DNA from: CAZVGZ01 sp964627605 | GTDB taxonomy: Bacteria > Latescibacterota > MWCZ01 > CAZVGZ01 | Length of the DNA stretch: 64,000 bases | Assembly: GCA_964627605.1 (NCBI GenBank) | Contig: CAZVGZ010000009.1 | Coordinates: forward strand, 35,803-99,802 | Reading direction: 5' to 3' | Shown here: positions 53,760-61,558 of the stretch, piece after piece | Numbering within the stretch: position 1 is the stretch's first letter | Layout of the letters: every line of letters starts with the position of its first letter | Program-made: the position numbers and the translations under genes | Notes under the pieces: generated by a model | Told to the model about the DNA's origin: nothing | The model's input: the letters and a program-made list of their open reading frames with translations, nothing else | Database searches by the model: none

Positions 53760-54827
53760 ATGACATCAGCGGAGCGGGTGCTGTTGGCACTCGACCACAA
53801 AGAGGCCGACCGGATAGCTCTTCAAGACGGTCCTTGGGGCACAACTGTGGCGCGGTGGCACATAGAGGGGCTGCCGGAAGATGTGTCTCCAGCAGAATAT
53901 TTTGAGTTCGAGTTTTCTGGAATGGGGTTTGATTCGTCGTTCCGTTTCGAGCAGGAGCTTGTCGAGGAGACCGATGAATACAGAATAGAGCGCGACGGCA
54001 ACGGAACAGTGCGCAAGAACTGGAAGCACACAGTCAGCACACCAGAGATGATTGGGTTCACAGTAAACACAAAAGAGCTATGGGAAGAGCACAAAGAGAG
54101 GCTCGCGTGGGATGACAGTCGCGTCGACTGGGACAACGCACTCGAGAACAACAGAGCCGAAGTCGAAAAGGGCAAGTTCGTTCATTTTAGCTGCATAAAC
54201 GGCTACGATCACTCACAAGCCATTGTTGGCTCCGAAGAGCTGCTCATGGCGATGGTCGATTCGCCTGAGTGGATAGATGAGATGATGGCGACCTGGGCCG
54301 ACCAGATAATCACCGCAGTCGAAGAGATGCTATCCCGTGGATTTCATTTCGACGGTGCGTGGGCGTTCAACGACATGGGCTACCGCAACGCACTGCTGTT
54401 CTCGCCGTCGCTCTATCGAGAGATGATCTATCCCCACGACAAACGCATGAACGACGTGTTCCACAGCCACGGCCTCCCGGTGATCCTGCACAGTTGCGGG
54501 CGTGTCTCGTCTATCGTCCCTGACCTCATCGACGCGGGATTCGACTGCATACAGCCGCTTGAGACGAAAGCCGGGATGGATCTCATCCAGCTCAAGAAAG
54601 ATTTCGGCGACCGGCTATCGTTCATGGGCGGCATCGACGTTCGGAAAATGGCTGACCCCGATCCATCTGTGATAGAAGAGGAGATTCGCACCAAACTGAC
54701 CATCGCAAAAAAAGATGGTGGGTACATATACCACTCCGATCATTCGGTACCAGACGATGTGAGTTTCCCACAGTACGAACGGGTCATAGAGCTAGTGCGG
54801 AAATATGGCTCATACAACGGGGGTTGA
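53760..54827 (+). CDS. URO-D/corrinoid methyltransferase-like protein
   Basis: 355 residues of the uroporphyrinogen decarboxylase fold: ERVLLALDHKEADRI, GFHFDGAWAFNDMGYRNALLFSP, and ILHSCGRVSSIVPDLIDAGFD. The H-x-C motif there matches the zinc site of MtaA/CmuA-type methyltransferases rather than heme decarboxylase. A GAGGAG site is present. It follows the membrane-protein gene closely and is the first of three such genes in the island. Catabolism of methylated or phosphonate-like compounds is possible. Confidence 0.85.
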   Translation: MTSAERVLLALDHKEADRIALQDGPWGTTVARWHIEGLPEDVSPAEYFEFEFSGMGFDSSFRFEQELVEETDEYRIERDGNGTVRKNWKHTVSTPEMIGFTVNTKELWEEHKERLAWDDSRVDWDNALENNRAEVEKGKFVHFSCINGYDHSQAIVGSEELLMAMVDSPEWIDEMMATWADQIITAVEEMLSRGFHFDGAWAFNDMGYRNALLFSPSLYREMIYPHDKRMNDVFHSHGLPVILHSCGRVSSIVPDLIDAGFDCIQPLETKAGMDLIQLKKDFGDRLSFMGGIDVRKMADPDPSVIEEEIRTKLTIAKKDGGYIYHSDHSVPDDVSFPQYERVIELVRKYGSYNGG

Positions 54828-54892
54828 ATATCCCGGTTAACATAGGGAATCGGCTATGAGTACGCCGGACTGGTCTCGCCCCTGATTTCACG

Positions 54893-54916
54893 GGTCCTCA
54901 CCTGAGTTTGAGGACC
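54893..54916. repeat. 8-bp inverted repeat between two URO-D-like genes
   Basis: GGTCCTCA (54893-54900) and TGAGGACC (54909-54916) form a perfect 8-bp stem with an 8-base loop, 66 bases after the first URO-D-like stop. No T run follows. It may be a weak terminator or just a local palindrome. Confidence 0.3.
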
Positions 54917-54984
54917 TGGCGGCGGGTTCGAGAATAACGCAGGATAGAGAGGTCGCAAGAGTCCTCTCCCACCAACCTTCGTGG

Positions 54985-55245
54985 GTGTTTGTTGGCGACG
55001 AAGGGCTCCGACATAACGACACCGAGCCTGGAATCTTATATGTAGTGGCAGACGCGGTGGGGCCAGATGACGTGACGGTTGACTCCGACTCAGTTATGGA
55101 AGACAATAAGGAGTGGGTCACAAAGAGGCCCCTGGCGGTTACACCGATCGCTCGCCCTGAAATTCTGGTCATGGAGTTTCTAACGACGCACGAAATCTAC
55201 CAGATTCAAGAACATGCAGGGGAACTAACATATGAGCGTCGATAA
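54985..55245 (+). CDS. Hypothetical protein or gene tail before the second URO-D-like gene
   Basis: An 86-residue frame with GTG start, and the same frame is open back to a TGA near 54883 without a better start. It is acidic and coherent (HNDTEPGILYVVADAVGPDD; RPLAVTPIARPEILVMEF) and its stop overlaps the start of the next gene by 14 bases, as in coupled genes. The antisense frame is a Ser-rich shadow. No family recognised; the 5' part may have been lost. Confidence 0.35.
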   Translation: MFVGDEGLRHNDTEPGILYVVADAVGPDDVTVDSDSVMEDNKEWVTKRPLAVTPIARPEILVMEFLTTHEIYQIQEHAGELTYERR

Positions 55246-56320
55246 CGGTCTTTGGTCGGGTTACAAAGGAGAACTGGACTCGATCGTAAAGGACCGACTG
55301 GACGCCTCCATCGCCCACGAAGAAGGCGACCGCGTCCCCATTTGGGACTACATCGACAACCGGGCAACTTTCGACCATTTCGCTCAAGAGGGCGACACCT
55401 ACGCCGAGACCATGGTTCGTGTCTATCATGGACTGGGTATCGACCTCTGCCGGGGGTACGGTGCGTCATTTGAAGAGACTGACGACGGTAAAAGTTCTGA
55501 CGATGGCGACTGGAAAATCTCCGGCCAGACGCAGTGGGTCACCCACTATACGATAAACTCCGTTGAGGAGTTGGCCGCATACGAACCCGAAGAAATTACC
55601 GACGAAGGCATAGAGAAGTGGCTTGAGAACATTCATGGCGGAATGGTCGATTTCGCCCCGCGCAGCATGTTCGTCCCTGGGTCAGGCTGCGGGTTTCATG
55701 AGACCTACGGGCTGATGGGACAGGAGCAGTTCTCTTTGGCGATCTATGATGCCAGAGACGACATTGAACGGATAATGTGGACGTTCAATGCAAGAGGCGT
55801 CGCCCTGGCAAAAAAAGCAGCCGAAGAACGTTTGGCCCCGTTATTTTTCACCTGGGCGGACATCGCATATAAAGATGCGCTTCTCTTCAGTCCCAATTTC
55901 TTGCGAGAGACTTTTATACCGACTCTAAGAAACGTCTGCGAACCGCTAAACAACGTAGGAATCAAACCGATATTTCACAGCGATGGCGATGTCAGCGAGA
56001 TTCTCGACGATATGATTGACGCTGGGATCGGTGGCCTTAACCCCATCGAGCCAATGGCAGGAATGGATATTGGCGCTGTCAAGAAAAGGTATGGCGACGA
56101 GCTGATTCTCGTTGGAAACGTAGACTGCTCGCAGGTGCTGCCGTTGGGGTCGGTTGATGACGTGATAGAAGCCACCAAACAATGTCTGAGAGATGCCGCA
56201 GTGGGCGGTGGTCATTTCATAGGCTCAAGCAGCGAGATCACACCTTCGACCCCCCTCCCGAACGTGCTGGCGTTCTTCGAAACGTGCCAGACAGCAGGCC
56301 GATACCCCATCGAGTGTTAA
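55232..56320 (+). CDS. URO-D/corrinoid methyltransferase-like protein
   Basis: 362 residues of the same fold: VKDRLDASIAHEEGDRVPIWD, FFTWADIAYKDALLFSPNF, IFHSDGDVSEILDDMIDAG, and VGNVDCSQVLPLGS. The zinc motif H-x-C of the first copy reads HSD here, with Asp at the Cys position, so the metal site or reaction may differ. A GGGG site precedes the ATG. Confidence 0.85.
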   Translation: MSVDNGLWSGYKGELDSIVKDRLDASIAHEEGDRVPIWDYIDNRATFDHFAQEGDTYAETMVRVYHGLGIDLCRGYGASFEETDDGKSSDDGDWKISGQTQWVTHYTINSVEELAAYEPEEITDEGIEKWLENIHGGMVDFAPRSMFVPGSGCGFHETYGLMGQEQFSLAIYDARDDIERIMWTFNARGVALAKKAAEERLAPLFFTWADIAYKDALLFSPNFLRETFIPTLRNVCEPLNNVGIKPIFHSDGDVSEILDDMIDAGIGGLNPIEPMAGMDIGAVKKRYGDELILVGNVDCSQVLPLGSVDDVIEATKQCLRDAAVGGGHFIGSSSEITPSTPLPNVLAFFETCQTAGRYPIEC

Positions 56321-56359
56321 TCCAGCCATAGCCGATCCACACACGACAGGAGATCAAGA

Positions 56360-57484
56360 GTGCAGTACCGCGAATACGGCAAAACCGGGATGCGTCTATC
56401 GACATTGGGTTACGGCTGTATGAGGCTGCCTTCAGTTGATGGCGAGGTGGACGAAGATGAGGCTATCAGATGTCTGAGGGAAGCTGTGGAGAGAGGTGTA
56501 AACTACTTCGATACAGCCTGGTTCTACCACGGTGGTAACAGTGAAATAGTTTTGGGGCGAGCGCTCAAAGACGGCTACCGTGAGCGGATTTTCCTGTCCA
56601 CCAAAAACAAGGAAAAGACCACTGACGGCAAAAAGTGGCGGTCGCTATTGGATGAGCAGCTAGTCAAGCTCGACGTCGACTACTTAGATGTCTACCATTT
56701 CCACGGCATCAACTGGGAGCAGTGGACCGAAAAGCTCAGCGTTCCAGGCGGCCCGCTGGATGAGATGCGCAACGCCCAGAAGGAGGGCATCGTAAAGCAT
56801 TGCGCGTTCTCTTTTCACGGCGACGCTGGCGACGTAATGAAGCTGGTAGATACCGGCGAGTTCGACGGGATGTTGGTACAGTACAACCTCCTCGACCGCT
56901 CAAATGAGGAAGGGATCGCCTACGCCAACTCCAAAGGCATGGGTGTGATTGTCATGGGCCCGGTGGGTGGTGGGCGATTAGGCGGCGCGTCAAAAGCTCT
57001 ACAGGAGATGATACCTGGCGACGTCAAGAGCACCCCTGAGGCCGCACTCAGATTCGTAATGTCCAACCCAAACGTCACCGTCGCACTCTCAGGGATGAGC
57101 GCGATGGATCATGTTTTGCAGAACACAGAGACCGCATCAAAGGAAGAAGCGCTTTCACCTGAAGAACGTGAGCAGATTGAGGCGATGCTCGAAGAGAATA
57201 AGCGGCTGTCCGATCTCTACTGCACCGGCTGCAATTACTGCATGCCGTGTCCCAACGACGTGGACATCCCAGGCAACTTCCGCCTAATGAATTTCCTTAA
57301 AGTCTATGATCTGGACGCCCACGCCCGCGACGGCTACAGCGGCATGGCCAAGAAGAAGGTTGACGGTGTGGAGACGGACGTGAGCGCGAGCGCATGCCAT
57401 CAGTGTGGCGAGTGTGAGCCCAAATGTCCTCAGGATATCCCTATTATAGATCAGTTGGAAGAGGTCGCCGAAGCGTTGGCTTAG
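56360..57484 (+). CDS. Aldo/keto reductase fused to 4Fe-4S ferredoxin-like domain
   Basis: 374 residues, GTG start with GAGAT upstream. The N-terminal AKR barrel keeps Asp, Tyr (VNYFDTAWFY), Lys (LSTKNK) and His (YHFHG). The C-terminus holds two Cys clusters (CTGCNYCMPC then CHQCGECEPKC) for two 4Fe-4S clusters, as in the oxidoreductase family with Fer4 domains. This differs from the five minus-strand AKRs and may reduce a substrate by internal electron transfer. The TIM-barrel-like gene lies 62 bases downstream. Confidence 0.92.
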   Translation: MQYREYGKTGMRLSTLGYGCMRLPSVDGEVDEDEAIRCLREAVERGVNYFDTAWFYHGGNSEIVLGRALKDGYRERIFLSTKNKEKTTDGKKWRSLLDEQLVKLDVDYLDVYHFHGINWEQWTEKLSVPGGPLDEMRNAQKEGIVKHCAFSFHGDAGDVMKLVDTGEFDGMLVQYNLLDRSNEEGIAYANSKGMGVIVMGPVGGGRLGGASKALQEMIPGDVKSTPEAALRFVMSNPNVTVALSGMSAMDHVLQNTETASKEEALSPEEREQIEAMLEENKRLSDLYCTGCNYCMPCPNDVDIPGNFRLMNFLKVYDLDAHARDGYSGMAKKKVDGVETDVSASACHQCGECEPKCPQDIPIIDQLEEVAEALA

Positions 57485-57546
57485 GTCCATTCAGATGACG
57501 GCACAAAGCTGTCTGATAAACGATCCCAGATAGAGGTCGAAGAAAG

Positions 57547-58389
57547 ATGGCAACAGTAGGGGACAAATTCTGGCTGTTTGCGTGCGAGGCAGGCGGCGAC
57601 AACGAAGGCTGGGGTCTTCCAGCGCCCTCACGGATGACTCCGGCTGAAGGCTGCTTCTATCTGGGTCTCGACAACCTGATTATGATTCAGTGGGAAGGCC
57701 AACCCGCCCCACCTTTTCACCAGTACGCCATCCCTTTCCGCCCTCTGGACAGAGTCGTCTGGTCGGTGGTGGGATCAGGTGGCCAGACCACCGAAACCGA
57801 ACGTGGGCACGTCATCGACCTGGCCGGATCGATGCCCAACATCACCGGCGTGATGATGGACGATTTCTTCAATGGGCTGCCTGAGCGCGGCCACGCCGCC
57901 CTCAAAGAGGACAGCCTGGTCGAACTCAAGAGGGAGCTTGTGGTGGACGGTCGCGCACTGGACCTGTGGGTCGTGATCTACACCCATCAGCTCGATCTCC
58001 CTGTCGCCAACTACCTCGATACCTGCGACTACGTAAGCCTATGGACCTGGCACTCCCGCGATCTGATCGATCTGGACGATAATCTGCGGAAACTTGAGGG
58101 TTTGGCACCCTCATGTCGCAAAGTCCTTGGGATATACCTGTGGGACTACGGCGAAAAACTGCCGATATCCGTCGATCAGATGAGGTTCCAGTGTGAAAAA
58201 GGGCTCGACTGGCTCACCAGCGGTCGAATCGACGGTATGATATTCCTTGCCAATACTGTGGCCGATCTGGACCTGGACGCAGTGGAGTGGACAAGGGACT
58301 GGATCGCAGAGGTGAAAAGCACAACGCTCGATCGACGCTCATTCACAGGTGGCAGGGCAGACACAGGGACAAGATCGGAGCTGCAATGA
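57547..58389 (+). CDS. Uncharacterised TIM-barrel-like protein (paralogue of the gene at 4275-5075)
   Basis: 280 residues. It keeps the landmarks of its paralogue in order: RMTPAEGCFYLGLDN, a strand ending MMDDFF, LDLWVVIYTHQLDL, YVSLWTWHSRDL, GIYLWDYGEKLP and VEWTRDWIAEV. The conserved DD and DxGE pairs look catalytic. Its end overlaps the start of the radical SAM gene as ATGA, so it was translated with it. It is thus found beside two different gene sets, which argues for a shared, unnamed biochemical step. Confidence 0.8.
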   Translation: MATVGDKFWLFACEAGGDNEGWGLPAPSRMTPAEGCFYLGLDNLIMIQWEGQPAPPFHQYAIPFRPLDRVVWSVVGSGGQTTETERGHVIDLAGSMPNITGVMMDDFFNGLPERGHAALKEDSLVELKRELVVDGRALDLWVVIYTHQLDLPVANYLDTCDYVSLWTWHSRDLIDLDDNLRKLEGLAPSCRKVLGIYLWDYGEKLPISVDQMRFQCEKGLDWLTSGRIDGMIFLANTVADLDLDAVEWTRDWIAEVKSTTLDRRSFTGGRADTGTRSELQ

Positions 58390-59338
58390 AACTATCGCCG
58401 AGTACAGTCATGCGAGTGCCTCCCCCCGATCCGCACTGGAAACCGGCGTTCGCATCCCTGCTTGAATCCGGCGAACTGGCACAACGGGTGACCATGGGCT
58501 TTTAGCGGATGTCGCCATGCCGTCTCTGCCCCATTGAGTGCATAGCCAACAAGGCTTTCGGACAGACCGGCAAGTGCAAGACAACAGATGAGCTGATAGT
58601 ATCGTTCGCCAGCCTCATTTCGGCGAGGAGAAGCCGCTTGTCGGCGCAGGCGGATCGGGCACGATCTTTTTTCAGCGCTGCCCCATGGAGTGCATATACT
58701 GCCAGAATCACACTATCAGCCAGATTGATGGCGGCCATCCCTTGAGCCCAGATGGTTTGGCCGAACTGATGCTGGAGATGGAGCTCAAGGGCTGCCACAA
58801 CATCAATTTCGTCACACCAACCCACGTTGTCCCGATGTTAATAGAAGCGGTGCTTACCGCTGCGAATGAGGGGCTGTCGCTGCCTCTGGTATACAACTCC
58901 GGCGGATATGACTCGGTTGAAACCCTCAAGCTCCTTGACGGCGTCATAGACATCAACATGCCCGATTTCAAATACGGCGACGCCTCAGTCGCAAAACACC
59001 TCTCAGGCGTGGATGACTACCCTCAGACCGCTTCTGCGGCGCTGACCGAGATGCATCGGCAGGTCGGCGACCTCTATATCGACGACCGAGGAATAGCCTT
59101 GCGCGGGCTTCTCGTGCGTCATCTGGTCCTCCCAGGTGGTTTCGCTGGCACAGCAGAAGTTTTGCGGTTCTTGGCTGACGGGATTTCCAAAAACACCTAT
59201 GTCAACATCATGGATCAGTACCGTCCTTCGTGGTGGTCGCACCAGTATCCTCTACTGTCTCGCCGAACCGCTGAGATGGAGATGTCCCGAGCTTACCAGG
59301 CCGCAGAAGACGCTGGCCTTCACCGTTTCGCGATGTAG
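58386..59338 (+). pseudogene. Radical SAM (PflA-like) gene with in-frame stop and frameshift
   Basis: From ATG 58386 the frame is HWKPAFASLLESGELAQRV, TAG at 58503, then, in the same frame, CRLCPIECIANKAFGQTGKC with its Cys set. Near 58610 the frame shifts. The new frame continues HFGEEKPLVGAGGSGTIFF, QRCPMECIYCQNHTISQ (the radical SAM CxxxCxxC), then PGGFAGTAEVLRFLAD and on to TAG. The ATGs at 58509 and 58685 could start shorter proteins, but each lacks an essential part. The family is a COG1313-type radical SAM protein related to pyruvate-formate-lyase activators. Two independent lesions. Confidence 0.7.
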
Positions 59339-59352
59339 CAGATGAGGAGTCG

Positions 59353-60519
59353 ATGACACAAAGGAAGATAGATTTCGAGGCTCACAACGCCGAGGTCGAA
59401 GCGGTCTGGGACGCCTACAATAGACGCGAACCGACCCGCGTTCCGGTGCTTCTGGTCTCCAATCCCCGCTATACGATGTTCAACCATCCATCCAACCCTA
59501 GAAAGATCGAGTTCGATGAGTACGACTCCGATCCGCAGTTAATGATTGAAAGGCAGATCGAACATCTGCACTGGGTGCGCCACTTTCTTCCCCAAGACGC
59601 TGAAATGGGCCCGCCCAAAGACGGTTGGAATATCTATGTAGACATGCAGAACACCTACGACGCAGCTTGGCTCGGTGGCGAGATGAAATACTACCAGGGT
59701 CAGGTTCCCGACGTAGCCCCGTGGCTGTCCGACGACAAGAAGCGTTCGCTGTTTGATACCGGTATCCCCGACCCGTTCACCGGCGGAGCGATGGCCAAAA
59801 TGTGGAACTTCTACGACTACATGGTGGCAAAGAAAGACGAAGGATGGACCTACAAAGGCCACCCGATCGCCGCAGTGGTGCCCTCGGGGATGGGGTTTGA
59901 TGGCACGCTCACAGTGGCGTGCAACATCCGGGGAACATCGGAATTTATGGCCGATCTCATCGAAGACCCCGACTACGCCCAAGAGCTGATGGGTTTTATC
60001 ACTGAGGCGGGGATCACGCGGCTGTCGGCATACCGGGAAAAACTTGGGCGCCTTGTCAAGCAGGAGAACGGATCGCTCGCTGATGACAGCATTCAGCTCA
60101 TTTCGACAAAGATGTACAAAGAAGCTGTAATGCCGCACCACACAAAGCTCTTGGGAGCTTTCGATAACACCGGCCCCAACAGCATACATCTCTGCGGCGA
60201 TTCCACACGGCACTTCTCTACCATCCGCGACGAACTCAATGTGATGTCGTTCGACACCGGCTACCCGGTGGACTTCAAATGGTTAAGAGGGTCGGTTGGG
60301 CCGGATGTGCAGATATATGGCGGGCCCTCTGTTCCGTTCTTGGAATGCGCCACCCCAGATGAAGTCACCGATGAGGTCGAACGGATTCTTTGCAGCGGAA
60401 TCATGGAGGGAGGAAGGTTTGTACTGCGGGAGGGCAACAACTTAGGCCCTGGTGTCTCACTGGAGAACGCGTGGGCAATGTACGACGCCGGGAAAAAGTT
60501 CGGGGTCTATCAAAACTGA
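59353..60519 (+). CDS. URO-D-fold protein, third of the island
   Basis: 388 residues, start with GAGGAG upstream. The fold is recognisable by REPTRVPVLLVSNPRYTMF, PSGMGFDGTLTVACNI, NSIHLCGDSTRHFSTI with H-x-C, and DVQIYGGPSVPFLECATPDE. It is more distant from the other two. It begins 15 bases after the broken radical SAM gene. It may be a methyltransferase acting on a substrate shared with the AKR and TIM-barrel-like enzymes. Confidence 0.78.
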   Translation: MTQRKIDFEAHNAEVEAVWDAYNRREPTRVPVLLVSNPRYTMFNHPSNPRKIEFDEYDSDPQLMIERQIEHLHWVRHFLPQDAEMGPPKDGWNIYVDMQNTYDAAWLGGEMKYYQGQVPDVAPWLSDDKKRSLFDTGIPDPFTGGAMAKMWNFYDYMVAKKDEGWTYKGHPIAAVVPSGMGFDGTLTVACNIRGTSEFMADLIEDPDYAQELMGFITEAGITRLSAYREKLGRLVKQENGSLADDSIQLISTKMYKEAVMPHHTKLLGAFDNTGPNSIHLCGDSTRHFSTIRDELNVMSFDTGYPVDFKWLRGSVGPDVQIYGGPSVPFLECATPDEVTDEVERILCSGIMEGGRFVLREGNNLGPGVSLENAWAMYDAGKKFGVYQN

Positions 60520-60548
60520 CCGACGGCGGGGTCACCGCTGTGGCTAGC

Positions 60549-61462
60549 TTACTCTGTATCCCATATCTCTTTGAGCGCAAACGCTGCCTCTTTGGGTCTA
60601 CGGCGTAGATCAAACAGCCCATACGCCACCCGGTACTCATGAACCCACCGAAAACACAGGTGAACATTGTAATCCACAAAACACCATACGAACCCGCCTA
60701 CAAACCCTTTTTCTTCGGAAAACCGTCTCCACTCGTTGGTCAGTTTGGCCGCTTGATACCCCTCTCCAGGCGGATACGGGGTTTTAATCCCAGGCACCGT
60801 CCATTTGCCGAACTCTGACACGATGAAGGGCTTTTCGGGAAGCTGCTCCTTCATCGCATCCAGCTTCTCCCTGATATTGCCGTAGACCTCTATGTTGTAA
60901 TCCAGAAGCTCTCGCCCCAACCTCGCGGCGATGGATACTTCGTCAAAATTGGTGTTGGGGTCCATCCGCATCTTGTAGTCTGGCCCGGTGACGCTAGTGA
61001 TACCTTCCGCCGCCTCAATTGACCGTGTCTATCCGCGCTTTTAGTTTGAAGGTGCGAAACCCCTCTGCGTATGCCCGCTTCGCTTCGCTGACCAGCGCGT
61101 CAACAGGCATCGGTGCCGACCAGAACACCAGCTCTACTTTGTCCCGCGCCTGAGACCCCAACAGCCTGTGAATCGGGACGCCCCGCGCCTGCCCCACCAG
61201 ATCGTAAAAGGCGCACTGAAGCTCGAACGGTTCGCGGTCTAAGTCCAGTTCCAATATATCTTTGCCGACGTATTTATCATGCAGTTCGTCAGGCCTGTCG
61301 ATGATGTTACTTACGAGCGAGTTGCTCTCCCCTAGACACACCAATCCCTCATCGATGCTGACCCAGATAAGAGTCGTGGAATACTCCCTATCCCCAATAC
61401 TCCTGTATTGCGTCTGTAAACGGAATCTTGACCGTTTTGAACTCAAAACCGGTGATTTTCAT
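60549..61462 (-). pseudogene. Chimeric pseudogene: mandelate racemase/MLE N-terminus fused to GH2-like C-terminus
   Basis: GAGAGGGG precedes ATG 61462, which reads MKITGFEFKTVKIPFTDAIQ and stops early. Another frame continues IDEGLVCLGESNSLVS, EPFELQCAFYDLVGQARGVP and TFKLKARIDTV (with the K-x-K motif). A third frame, to the stop at 60549, reads GPDYKMRMDPNTNFDEVS and AARLGRELLDYNIEV. There the enolase-superfamily match ends and a glycoside hydrolase family 2 tail follows (LPEKPFIVSEFGKWTVPG with the nucleophile Glu; FVWCFVDYNVHLCFRWVHEY). So two frameshifts and a deletion fusion are present. Confidence 0.7.
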
Positions 61463-61558
61463 CTCGAATACCCCTCTCCAAAATTAGTCAGTCTCTTGTG
61501 ATGTCCGTTTTAGACCGTATGGCCCGTCCAACAGGTCAGCGCCAAATGAGATGAGATT

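Noticed and set aside
54888..55172. 94-residue Ser-rich minus-strand ORF
   Set aside because: Typical composition of an antisense shadow; the plus frame is more protein-like.
59539..60213. 224-residue minus-strand ORF
   Set aside because: Antisense to the third URO-D-like gene; a shadow frame from a stop-poor region.
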